This document shows positions 31,575 to 42,459 of a stretch of 64,000 bases of DNA, one piece after another. Source of the stretch: Neoechinorhynchus agilis (Eukaryota > Acanthocephala). Positions within the stretch are counted from its first letter, which is position 1. The number at the start of each line of letters is the position of its first letter. Under the pieces are notes generated by a model, which had not been told where the DNA came from, ran no database searches, and saw nothing but the letters and a program-made list of their open reading frames with translations. The stretch is taken from assembly GCA_051530055.1 (NCBI GenBank), contig CM121343.1, forward strand, positions 620,001-684,000, read 5' to 3'. The translations under genes were made by a program, and so were the position numbers.

Positions 31575-34500
31575 AGGCTGAGACTTTTCTAATCATTAAT
31601 CTGACCAACAAGGGGAAATCTTGTAAGAATCGCTTTTTTCGACGATTTTTAATTATTCGCGATTTTCCTATACAAAATTTTATTTAAACCCCGAAACTTT
31701 TTTAATCATTAATCTGAACTACAATGGGAAATCTTATAAGAACCGCCTTTTTCGGCGAGTTTTAAGAATTCACGATTTTGTTATACAAAATTTTATTTAA
31801 ACCCCGAAACTTTTTTAATCATCAATCTGAATTACAAGGGAAAATCTTATAAGAATCGCTTTTTTCGACGATTTTTAAGTATTCACGATTTTGTTATACA
31901 AAATTTTATTTAAACCCCGAAACTTTTTTAATCATCAATATGAACTACAGAGGGAAATCTTATAAGAACCGCCTTTTTCGGCGAGTTTTAAGAATTCACG
32001 ATTTTGTTATACAAAATTTTATTTAAACCCCAAGACTTTCCTAATTATTAATCTGAATTACAATGGGAAATCTTATAAGAACCGCCTTTTTCGGCGAATT
32101 TTAAATATTCACGATTTTGTTATAATTTTTTTATTTAAACCCTGAGACTTTTCTAATCATTAATCTGACCAACAAGGGGAAATCTTATAAGAATCGCTTT
32201 TTTCGACGATTTTTAATTATTCGCGATTTTCCTATACAAAATTTTATTTAAACCCCGAAACTTTTTTAATCATTAATCTGAACTACAATGGGAAATCTTA
32301 TAAGAACCGCCTTTTTCGGCGAGTTTTAAGAATTCACGATTTTGTTATACAAAATTTTATTTAAACCCCGAAACTTTTTTAATCATCAATCTGAATTACA
32401 AGGGAAAATCTTATAAGAATCGCTTTTTTCGACGATTTTTAAGTATTCACGATTTTGTTATACAAAATTTTATTTAAACCCCGAAACTTTTTTAATCATC
32501 AATATGAACTACAGGGGGAAATCTTATAAGAACCGCCTTTTTCGGCGAGTTTTAAGAATTCACGATTTTGTTATACAAAATTTTATTTAAACCCCAAGAC
32601 TTTCCTAATTATTAATCTGAATTACAATGGGAAATCTTATAAGAACCGCCTTTTTCGGCGAATTTTAAATATTCACGATTTTGTTATAATTTTTTTATTT
32701 AAACCCTGAGACTTTTCTAATCATTAATCTGACCAACAAGGGGAAATCTTATAAGAATCGTTTTTTTCGACGATTTTTAATTATTCGCGATTTTCCTATA
32801 CAAAATTTTATTTAAACCCCGAAACTTTTTTAATCATTAATCTGAACTACAATGGGAAATCTTATAAGAACCGCCTTTTTCGGCGAGTTTTAAGAATTCA
32901 CGATTTTGTTATACAAAATTTTATTTAAACCCCGAAACTTTTTTAATCATCAATCTGAATTACAAGGGAAAATCTTATAAGAATCGCTTTTTTCGACGAT
33001 TTTTAAGTATTCACGATTTTGTTATACAAAATTTTATTTAAACCCCGAAACTTTTTTAATCATCAATATGAACTACAGGGGGAAATCTTATAAGAACCGC
33101 CTTTTTCGGCGAGTTTTAAGAATTCACGATTTTGTTATACAAAATTTTATTTAAACCCCAAGACTTTCCTAATTATTAATCTGAATTACAATGGGAAATC
33201 TTATAAGAACCGCCTTTTTCGGCGAATTTTAAATATTCACGATTTTGTTATAATTTTTTTATTTAAACCCTGAGACTTTTCTAATCATTAATCTGACCAA
33301 CAAGGGGAAATCTTATAAGAATCGTTTTTTTCGACGATTTTTAATTATTCGCGATTTTCCTATACAAAATTTTATTTAAACCCCGAAACTTTTTTAATCA
33401 TTAATCTGAACTACAATGGGAAATCTTATAAGAAACGCCTTTTTCGGCGAGTTTTAAGAATTCACGATTTTGTTATACAAAATTTTATTTAAACCCATAA
33501 ACTTTTTTAATCATCAATCTGAATTACAAGGGGAAATCTTATAAGAATCGCTTTTTTCGGCGATTTTTAAGTATTCGCGATTTTGTTGTACAAAATTTTG
33601 TTTAAACTCCGAAACTTTTTTAATCATCAATCTGAACTACAAGGGGAAATCTTATAAGAACCGCCTTTTTCGGCGAGTTTTAAGAATTCACGATTTTGTT
33701 ATACAAAATTTTATTTAAACCCATAGACTTTTCTAATCATTAATCTGAATTACAAGGGGAAATCTTATAAGAATCGCTTTTTTGAAAATTCTTAAGTATT
33801 CACGATTTTGTTGGGCAAAATTTTATTTAAACCCTGAGACTTTTCTAATAATTAATCTGAACTGCAAGGGGAAATCTTTCGGCGAGTTTTAAGTATTCAC
33901 GATTTTGTTACGCAAAATATTATTTAAACCCTCAGACTTTTCCAATCATTAATTTGAATTACAAGGGGAAATCTTATATGAATCGCTTTTTTCGACGATT
34001 TTTAAGTATTCGCGATTTTGTTATACAAAATTTTATTTAAACCCCGAAACTTTTTTAATCATCAATCTGAATTACAAGGGGAAATCTTATAAGAATCGCT
34101 TTTTTCGGCGAGTTTTAAGTATTCACGATTTTGTTATACAAAATTTTATTTAAACCCATAAACTTTTCTAATCATTAATCTGAATTACAAGGGAAATCTT
34201 ATAAGAATCGCTTTTTCGACGATTTTTAAGTATTCACGATTTTGTTGTACAAAATTTTATTTAAACCCCGAGACTTCTAATCATCAATCTGAACTACAAG
34301 GGGAAATCTTCTAAGAAGCGCTTTTTCGACGATTTTTAAGTATTCACGATTTTGTTATACAAATTTTTTTTAACCCCGAAACTTTTTTAATCATCAATCT
34401 GAATTACAAGGGGAAATCTTATAGGAATCGGTTTTTTCGACGATTTTTAAGTATTCACGATTTTGTTATACAAAATTTTATTTAAACCCCGAAACTTTTT

Positions 34501-34830
34501 TAATCATTAATCTGAACTACAAGGGGAAATCTTATAAGAATCGCTTTTTTCGACGATTTTTAAGTATTCGCGATTTTGTTATGTAAATTTTTTATTTAAA
34601 CCCATATACTTTCCTAATCATTAATCTGAACTACAAGGGGAAATCTTCTAAGAAGCGCTTTTTCGACGATTTTTAAGTATTCACGATTTTGTTATACAAA
34701 TTTTTTTTAACCCCGAAACTTTTCTAATCATTAATCTGAACTACAAGGGGAAATCTTATAAGAATCGCTTTTTTCGACGATTTTTAAGTATTCACGATTT
34801 TGTTATACAAAATTTTTTTTAAACCCTAAT
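31575..34830. repeat. satellite: 113 bp monomers with a 564 bp (5-mer) higher-order repeat
   Basis: Monomers of about 111-113 bp contain TTTTTAATCATTAATCTGAA, GGGAAATCTTATAAGAA, a CGCCTTTTTCGGCG hairpin, CACGATTTTGTTATAC and AAAATTTTATTTAAACCC. The marker GAGACTTTTCTAATCATTAA occurs at 31580, 32144, 32708 and 33272, exactly 564 bp apart each time. The five monomer types keep the same order in all three blocks. From 33272 to 34830 follow single, more varied monomers. About 29 monomers in all. Confidence 0.93.
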
Positions 34831-34834
34831 GTGC

Positions 34835-35094
34835 TTTGATAATAATCCAAAAATATAAACTTCCTGGGTGAAAAATAACCTCGCTTACTATTTAAATCAA
34901 CTTAAATTCCGGAAAACTATTTCGTATGATTTGAGCTGCATTCTCTTAAGTGCAATAGTCATGCCAGCGTGAGATCTAAAGCTGGTTTTTTTATTTAAAA
35001 AGTAGTTCTTAAATAAAAATTGGCACTTTTGAATAAATTTAGCTTACCTATCAAAATCATGTGATTAAAGTAAAAGGGCATCTTCACGTCTCTT
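34835..35094. other. spacer between satellite and gene
   Basis: AT-rich; nothing recognised. Confidence 0.3.
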
Positions 35095-35095
35095 A

Positions 35096-36109
35096 TTAAT
35101 CAGAAGTAGATAAATAAATGTGGTTTCTTGGGAACTGTGCCAATTGCCACGATTGGCGCGATTTAGAATGCTCGGGATAAATTAGATTTTCGACGCCATT
35201 TCGGAAAACCAAAATTAAACTCAAATTGTGTCTCGTCAATAAAAAGCAATTTCTAAGAGACCCTCTGATTATCATATACTCGAATCGGTTGGAAATGGCC
35301 GACTGATGGTGGTTATCTTCATCACATTGTACATTGGCTTTCTGACGATGGCGTTCACTTTTTTTCTCTTCAATTTTACGGCGATAATGAGCATGGAATT
35401 TTTGACCTTGAATAAATCCGATTCTGCACCTATGACCTTTATAATTCCCTCTGCAGGGCATTTCTGCATCTTTGGACGCCATTGAGCATTCAAGTGGACG
35501 AACACGGACATGGACGCATCCGGAATCTGGATGAAAGAAGGGCAAAGTGACCTTGACGAGGAATTGTCGATCGTCTGTTTCGTTTAAAATGACAGTAACG
35601 TCGAGCCAATACTCACTATTGGCCCGATCGCTCAATACAGATCTGACGATTGCCATGAGTAATCGTTCAAGTGAAGCATCAACATCATTGAATGAAACGG
35701 ATTTACAGACGACTCTACAGCAAATAGAGCCAGTTGGTTCATTTACAGCAGCAGTAGCAGCGGTGGCGGCCATACCCTTTCTCCTTGGATTCCTCGTGGC
35801 CATACTTAGCTGTATTGTCTTCACGACCGTGCGATCGAATGCGTCCGATACTCGATTTCGCATCGATATCACTCCATCCGATACTACGTTGTACTCACCA
35901 AAGTAACCATCTCCTTCCAATCCGCGGGCACGGATATGGCGAAGGTAGTCATTAATCGACAGATCCACCTGAAATCGACGTTTCTCAGCTCTAACTTCTT
36001 TCGCCTTCTGCGACCGGGTAATCGCTGACGTCGACGATGCTACCATACCGTCCATCGATGAATTAACACGAACCGCGGCGGGTTCATCCTTTACGTCATC
36101 TACATCCAT
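35096..36109 (-). CDS. unrecognised protein of 337 residues
   Basis: A single long open frame from an ATG at 36109 (MDVDDVKDEPAAVRVNSS). It has an acidic start with a VKDEP SUMO-site-like motif, a basic stretch (RSQKAKEVRAEKRRF), a folded-looking middle (DYLRHIRARGLEGDGYFGEY; CCRVVCKSVSFNDVDASLER; YWLDVTVILNETDDRQFLVK) and a basic region (HAHYRRKIEEKKSERHRQK). The size of the frame and its non-repetitive composition argue that it is real. Suggestive of a nuclear protein, but no family recognised. The far C-terminus may in truth be past a splice site. Confidence 0.6.
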   Translation of the reverse strand: MDVDDVKDEPAAVRVNSSMDGMVASSTSAITRSQKAKEVRAEKRRFQVDLSINDYLRHIRARGLEGDGYFGEYNVVSDGVISMRNRVSDAFDRTVVKTIQLSMATRNPRRKGMAATAATAAVNEPTGSICCRVVCKSVSFNDVDASLERLLMAIVRSVLSDRANSEYWLDVTVILNETDDRQFLVKVTLPFFHPDSGCVHVRVRPLECSMASKDAEMPCRGNYKGHRCRIGFIQGQKFHAHYRRKIEEKKSERHRQKANVQCDEDNHHQSAISNRFEYMIIRGSLRNCFLLTRHNLSLILVFRNGVENLIYPEHSKSRQSWQLAQFPRNHIYLSTSD

Positions 36110-36990
36110 TTCTGAAATGAATCAGTGCACAATTTAGACTTTGTCCGTCAATCACCGCCACCACACACACGTACGCACGCTCGCGCCTGGACACATGCGC
36201 AAAGAATGATGTCATATGTGGCCCCGCACGCATATTTGACGTCATAATTGAGAACGAAAGAAATGCGGGAATTAGTGACGTCATCCCACGTGCACAAATT
36301 GAAATCGCGCTCATTCAGAATTCTTTCGGATCCACGTTCCGGAATTTTGTATCTTACACGAACCATTTTTAAACATCAAAAGTCCAATGGAAACTGAAGA
36401 ACATCTTTATCATCATTTTCTTCGAGGATTGAGCGTTCTTTTTTCTGTATCGCTCATTCTCCGGTGAAACTGATTGAGTATTGTTGCAATTAGCCAGTTT
36501 GCTTTTAAAATGTAAAGTGACGGATCGAGGCATTCCTGAAAATGAGTACCCAGGACGTACCCTTTTTCTCATCATCTCGGCTTAAATCGACCAGCTCAAC
36601 AATAGATGGATTTTTTACATTTTATCTATTGTCCCTTCGTCGGCTTTTTAGGTTTCCTTCTTTGTAAAAAGGAAAGCCAAGGAAAGGATGTCCTAAATCT
36701 GAAGCGATGAAATGCCGTATTGCGTCGTAATACCCTAAAATTTTGATTAAATATGAAGAATTTCTGCCAAATCCTAAAATAGAAACATACAATCTTTAAA
36801 TAATACCTAAAACCGGGGATACCTTTGTCATAGGAAATATTGTTGCCTAAAGTTGAGACGAAAATGCAGTGCATAACTGCTCCAAGAATGAATAATCTGA
36901 AATCAGAAGATTTAGAACTGGTAAATGGATTTTAGTGAACCAAATTTTGACTGTAAGCCAAACAAAAACGAGTTGAAATGATTTGAAATG
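36110..36990. other. intergenic
   Basis: Promoter side of the previous gene, with CA/GC-rich and CRE-like TGACGTCA words (36238-36245, 36277-36284 as GTGACGTCATC). At 36625-36700 there is a short inverted repeat related to the one at 61.2-61.4 kb (CGGCTTTTTAG, GGATGTCCTAAATCTGAA). Confidence 0.4.
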
Positions 36991-36999
36991 AGTGAAATT

Positions 37000-39300
37000 C
37001 GATATTGACCTTAACGAACTCCACCAAGGACGATCCAATCCAGGCTGCGTCAGGAAGGGAACCGGCTATAAAATTCTAGCCAAATTAACTAAGGTGTACT
37101 GTGTATACAACGTGCAAGCTCCTCGCCTGAAGTCTGTGTTAAATCAGCCAGGGCTACCGAGGCATAGACGGGCTCGGCTAAAGAATTTAGTCTACGAAAA
37201 TACCGATATCAGAACTGCGACGCTAAAGGAGCAGGGAAATAGTTGATATGATGAGAAGGATCGGAGTGAAGGGTATGAAAGCCCGAAAACTGGGAGATGG
37301 GTACAAAATAATTTAGAACGGAGAGTCAAGTGGCAGAAATTGTGTGGGAGTGGTCTTGGAGAAAGAACTAGTGAATTGTGTTTTGGAGGATCATTTCGAT
37401 GAGATTAGATTTAGGAGGATATCACCATAATATCGGCCTATGTCCCGCAAATCAATTTTGGCAAAGCTTATCGGCTACTGTTGCGAATTCGAAGAACAAT
37501 CGTTATGCAGACGGTTACGAACGAGTGCATGGTGGCCAAAGCATTGGTGAACGAAACGCCGAAGGTGAAAAGTTTCAAGAGAATTGCGGCTGGCGAACAA
37601 GTTCTACCGAAAAGAAGATAGACACCTCGCCACCTATTCGAGCGGTGGAAAATGAACGTAAAAACGATCCTCGGCGAACATTGCGTATCACAGCATCGGG
37701 TAATAGTAGCAGAATTGACAGTCCGAATAAGAAGGAGACGATATACTCAGAAAACGAACCCCAGAATAAAGTGGTTGCGTAAGAGATTTGGTGATTCGCT
37801 AGTTGGTAAGCGGGAAACGAAAGTGGAAGATCCAAATGCATGGTGAAACGAATCAGCCAAACTCATACTCTAAGAGGGTCGAAATATTTTTGGACAGACG
37901 TAGGGTCGCGACAAAAGATCTAAGGATATTCCAGTCATAAAAAGAATTAAGGACTCGTCCAGAATAACCTTAAGAAACGATATCCTTCAAAAATGACGAG
38001 AGTATTTGGACAAACTCCTAAATACGGAAAATCCTCACCAGCCTTATGATGAAGCGAGACAAAACGCGAATCTAATTCGACCGTTCATCTACAAAGAGTT
38101 CGCAGTACAGCTTCGTCGCATGAAAACCGGTAAAAGTGCAAGATTGGACGACATTCCGATCGAAGGCTGGAAATCGTTGGGCGGATTCGGCATTCGAGTG
38201 CTTACCATCCAATTCAGGAGGATATCAGACATTGGCAAAATGCCGGAAGCTTGGCAAAAAAAGTACAGTGATTCAGATCTATAAACAGAAAGGCGAGGTT
38301 GAACAATGTAGCATCTACCGGGGTCATGGGAGAGACGAGCAACAGCTTGGCTTCATGCCAGGTCGAGGAAGCACTACGGATGAGATTTCCTTAATTAGAC
38401 AATTGTACGAGAGGTTCGATGAAGAGCAGAAGCCGCTATACAGTACATTCGTCGACTTTGAAAAGGAATACGACACAGTGCCGAGAGACCTGATATGGAA
38501 CTGCCTTAGAAAGAAAAATTGCCCCGAACAGTATATGTAGGGCGGATCATACATAAGTGTCCGATGCGGTGTGGTCGGAACAAATTATTTTGGGATCTCA
38601 GTGGGATTACATCAGGGATCTGTCCTCAGTCCGTTCCTATTCATTACGATCATGAACGTATTTGGATCCCAGCAAAACGATTCAATGCCTCCGTGGACTC
38701 TAAAGTACGATGATGACTTGATAGTCACAACGGAAAAACGCCAAGTGGCTATGCAAAGACTGGAAGGGTGGCGTGAGAGATTGGAAAGCAACGGACTCAA
38801 AGTAAACATGGGTCCGGAGGGTCTAGAATTAGATGGCACACAATTAAAATTGAAAGCGTCAGTTGAATATCGCGGTAGCAATGTCAGTATGGCCAACTCT
38901 CTCAAACCTAAAATAACTCCTCGAATACAAAGCGGATGACACAACTGGATAAAAATGTCAACCGTATTGTGTATGTGATAAAAGGATCGGGTTAAAGCCA
39001 AAAGGATCGGGTGGACGACCAAGAAAGACGACCTCAGTCGATTAGAATCGAATGAAATGAGGATGTTGAGATGGGCAGCTGGCTTCTCACTGAGGGATAG
39101 GAAAAGAAACGAGGATATTAGAAGGATGCTAGGGAACCGATGCACCGAATTGATAGCTCAAAGAAGATTGCGGTGGTTCAATAAGGTTATGAATAGCGAG
39201 AGAAGGCATATAAGCATAGAGGATATTGAAAATGCGGCGCCGAGGGAGACCGACGAAGCGTTGGGTGGATTGTGTAAATCAAGATCGTAGTTAAATTGGA
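37000..39300 (+). pseudogene. RTE-type non-LTR retrotransposon (endonuclease + reverse transcriptase), decayed
   Basis: Fragments in all three plus frames follow the order of an RTE/CFDP2-like LINE. The endonuclease region is at about 37150-37420 (KGMKARKLGDGYKII, NCVGVVLEKELVN). The RT follows: KTGKSARLDDIPIEGWKSLG, QIYKQKGEVEQC, LGFMPGRGSTTDE, FVDFEKEYDTVPRDLIW, GLHQGSVLSPFLF and the catalytic box KYDDDLIV, where the family has FADD or YADD. After it come WRERLESNGLKVN and a C-terminal MLRWAAGFSLRDRKRNEDIR. Frameshifts and stops throughout; inactive. Confidence 0.88.
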
Positions 39301-39597
39301 CTCAACATTTTTCACCAACCCGCGAAGTGAAAAGAAGATCTTAACGGTAGGTGAATGGATCGCTCGTTGGTCAGGGCATTTTGCTTTGCAAATCCCGTCT
39401 CAGGAAAGCAAGGGAATTACGAAATGACTGCTGGGTGTCGTGCCAATCCCCAATAAGAATCGATTTTATCGCAGTCAGAATTGGAGATGCAATTTGTACT
39501 GTGAAGATCGCGTTAAGAAGGTCCCTTCCGCATTTACAAATAAAATTTCATCAATTTGTATCGAATGGTGATCGTCCCGGATAAAACGAATTTTATT
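39300..39597 (+). other. RTE element 3' region or flank
   Basis: Continuation after the last RTE coding fragment; the end of the element is not defined. Confidence 0.3.
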
Positions 39598-39600
39598 AGA

Positions 39601-39935
39601 TTGAAATATCTCGCAAGGAGACCTCTTCAGTCGTCTAAAAAGATTCTTGGTCATTATAATAACACGTTTATTGTTAAAAAATGTACAAAGAATAGAACCC
39701 AAGGAACTTTTGGATCCTCATAAGCACTCGAGTTCAGAGTTGTTCAAAGGAAAGGCGTAATCGTTAGGGTGAGAATATCCGGTTGGGCTGGAAGGTATCG
39801 TATGGTGGGGGTTGGCGGTTATTGTTTGCAGGACAGTTTGTAAGGTTAATCTTTCCTCAGAATCATTTCAAGTTATGACATTCGAGAAGATTGGGTAGCA
39901 TGGAAAAGTAGCGAAGGTGTAGGGAAATGACTTGG
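39601..39935 (-). mobile_element. hammerhead-like motif followed by a LINE family A tail
   Basis: 39630-39601 on the minus strand reads CTGAAGAGGTCTCC then GCGAGATATTTC (GAAA changed to GAGA). At 39655-39935 the LINE A tail (ATAATAACACGTTTATTG, GAACCCAAGGAACTTTTGGA, TTATTGTTTGCAGGACAGTT) is present in minus orientation. Confidence 0.6.
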
Positions 39936-40084
39936 GTACGAGAAGACATACGGTCTTTGAACCTCGGGAATGGCGATCCCGAGTACCCAAGCCGTAAAAT
40001 ACAAAACAACTAAACCCTTTTTTATGTCTTGGATTATTATCTTCGGGAGGCTCTTTTGGTAGTTTTGCCAACCCGGGGATTTAA

Positions 40085-40290
40085 ATTCACGAATTTATTT
40101 CCACGATATTTCACGTCGGATAATTCCAACATTTCTCCAAGGTTTGTCATTGTAAATTGTTATCACCAATGACGCACAACCCAAGGGGACGAAATATCTC
40201 ATTGAAGGGAAGAGGAAACTCTCTCATGAGTTCCGCCTCCTCGGAAAGTATCTGAGAATCCGGAGGGATGTACAAACTCCTGATGATTCA
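40085..40290 (-). repeat. pieces of the 489 bp and 388 bp repeat families, joined
   Basis: 40110-40165 matches the start of the 489 bp unit (CACGTCGGATAATTCC, ATTTCTCCAAGGTTTGTCAT). 40190-40280 is an inverted piece of the 388/383 bp family (TCCGCCTCCTCGG, TATCTGAGAATCCGGAGG). Confidence 0.65.
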
Positions 40291-40294
40291 ATCA

Positions 40295-41030
40295 CTTCTC
40301 TGATGTAAGAGATCGGTGTGGCTTCATGCCAGGGAAAACTCAAAAGCCGAGGAAGGGATGTCCTAAATCTGAAATAATAGAACCGGCTTGTCAGTAAGAA
40401 CGTTTAAGAATTATATTTTTAGCTTTAGAATGTGCTTTAGGCTTCGAATAGTCGCTATGTCAGAGCAATTCAACTCTGAATGCTGAATGTGGATTAATTT
40501 GTGAAAGTCGACACACTGTGCATAAAATAAAAAATGAAAGTAGTGGATCGTTACTTGCGTAAAAACTTTAAGGTTTTCTCGTAAACATCACCGCATTTCA
40601 GATTAGTCGTCTAAATGTACATTTGAATGATTATTACTTAATCCAAATAATATGTTTTCTCATCAATAAAATTTATTGAATATATGTTTTGTTGACAACA
40701 TCGGATATTGAACAACCAATGATTTAAGCTTAAATACTTTTCTATTTTTTTGCATGCGCCCCCTTTTGGGAAAAGATTTTCCTTGTTCGCCTTCTACAAC
40801 CAGCTTAGAACTGAAGAAAATTAGGTTAATTACTCGTTAAAAACTAATGAGTAAATGCATCGTCATAAATGTAAGCTGAATAAACTTTATTTTAAGACCT
40901 GTCTCTCAACTGAGTTCTGTAGACTTAATGCATCCGTGGTGCTGTCATGTATGTATGCAAAATATGAGTAAGAAACACTTCTGGGTCGCGTTCAGTTAGA
41001 GTTCAACAAAGCGGTAACGAGAAGCCTGAA
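40295..41030. other. intergenic
   Basis: No gene recognised; 5' flank of the repeat-protein gene. Confidence 0.35.
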
Positions 41031-41730
41031 ATGGGAAAGAAGCAATCGAAGTAAGATTAATTATTCCCTTTCGTTTTTGTGCTAATGAATTCGTAGGGTA
41101 CCTCCTGGATTACCACCGCCTCCGCCTGGATACGAATGGACACAAAAACCTGGAAAAAATGACATAGTGATCCCATATGGTCCCCCGCCGTATGGCCTAG
41201 GTCCATATGGCGCGCCCATGCCGGGTATGCCCTATGCCCCACCAATGGGCGGCATGCCCTATGCCCCGCCAATGGGCGGCATGCCCTATGCCCCACCAAT
41301 GGGCGGCATGCCCTATGCCCCGCCAATCGGAGGCATGCCCTATGCCCCGCCAATGGGAGGCATGCCCTATGCCCCGCCAATGGGAGGCATGCCCTATGCC
41401 CCGCCAATGGGAGGCATGCCCTATGCCCCGCCAATGGGAGGCATGCCCTATGCCCCGCCAATGGGAGGCATGCCCTATGCCCCGCCAATGGGCGGCATGC
41501 CCTATGCCCCACCAATGGGTGGCACGCTATATACCCCACCAATGGGAAGCATGGCGTCACCTATGATGGGTATGCCCCATGTTTCACCAATGGCTTCAAT
41601 GAATCCAATACCAATTACGCCATTAATGCCTTGTTCACCTGGGATGTTGACGGGAACTTCAATATCAAATTATATTCAACCGTTTTCGTCAATGCCATCC
41701 CCAATGCCTATTATGACTCCGTTAATTTAA
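41031..41730 (+). CDS. predicted N-myristoylated Gly-Met-Pro-Tyr repeat protein
   Basis: Exon 1 (41031-41050) encodes MGKKQSK through a 46 bp intron (41051-41096) that joins in phase to exon 2 (41097-41730), giving 217 aa. Gly2, Ser6 and Lys7 fit the N-myristoylation consensus, with basic residues for membrane binding. After VPPGLPPPPPGYEW comes PYGPPPYGLGPYG. Then eleven tandem copies of the nine-residue unit GMPYAPPMG follow, encoded by 27 bp DNA repeats that are nearly identical. The tail is Met/Pro-rich (SPMMGMPHVSPM, SPMPIMTPLI). Such Pro/Tyr/Met-rich repeats are disordered and could bind WW or SH3 domains or self-associate. No orthologue recognised. Confidence 0.7.
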
Positions 41731-41984
41731 GCAACCGAATTCCATTGCATCTGAGAGAAGTGATACCCATAGATGATCTTGCCTCTCCAATGTTTTATTG
41801 TGTGTCTTTAGTGTATTAAAATATCGCTTAATGTGATTTATCCTCCACTCTTACGTATTTAAAACTTAAGCACTGCTCAACCGAACTTATTTAAGCCATG
41901 AACGTTAAAATTTATTGAATGGCGAACGATCTTTTAGAAAGCAATGATGAACGTTCATGAAGACCACTCCTGCACATTCGAGTG

Positions 41985-42047
41985 TTCATGAGAGCCCAAA
42001 GGTACATGGGTCCTTAAATAAACGTGTTATTATTATGATTGGTCTGT
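41985..42047 (+). mobile_element. LINE family A tail, very short copy
   Basis: GCCCAAAGGTACATGGGTCC then AATAAACGTGTTATTATTAT: only about the last 60 bp of the LINE. Confidence 0.7.
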
Positions 42048-42099
42048 AAGTTTTTTAAGGTAAGATAAATTTTGTAATATTCTTGTTCCTCGGTGGTTC

Positions 42100-42320
42100 A
42101 AGCTGGAGGTTCAGCGAGCTCGGCGGAAGGACGAAAAATGGCGAAATACCTCGATTTAACCTATGTGTTTGTGCCTTTTGGGGTTGAGACCTACGGATCC
42201 GTTGGTAGCGATGCTCTTCAACTCCTGAGGGATCTGAAGCGACGCCTTCAGGTTACAACCGGCGATGCACGGTTCAAAATATCGCCTAAAATAGTTTTAT
42301 TTTGTGAATATATGAAGTAA
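42100..42320 (+). mobile_element. LINE family B C-terminal fragment (5'-truncated)
   Basis: The plus frame YVFVPFGVETYGSVGSDALQ ... LKRRLQVTTGDARF matches the LINE B C-terminus. It ends before the QRGNAAS motif, in a different sequence. Confidence 0.7.
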
Positions 42321-42459
42321 CTTTGCCTAACGTTATTTTTTTCTCCAAATACTCATAAAGCGATTTTATCTCTTTATTTTGGGCCTTCTTTATGCCAGAA
42401 CTTAGACACAACATACAAAGTCATTTTGAACATTAACACACTATCACAATTATACGACA

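Noticed and set aside
31580-34830. CRISPR-like regular array
   Set aside because: No unique spacers; monomers are contiguous satellite units in an animal genome.
38612-39145. Minus-strand 177-codon open frame
   Set aside because: Antisense of the RTE reverse transcriptase remnant.
41057-41560. Long open frames antisense to or in another frame of the Gly-Met-Pro-Tyr repeat gene
   Set aside because: 27 bp units are multiples of three, so all frames stay open; only the plus frame has a start exon joined by an intron.
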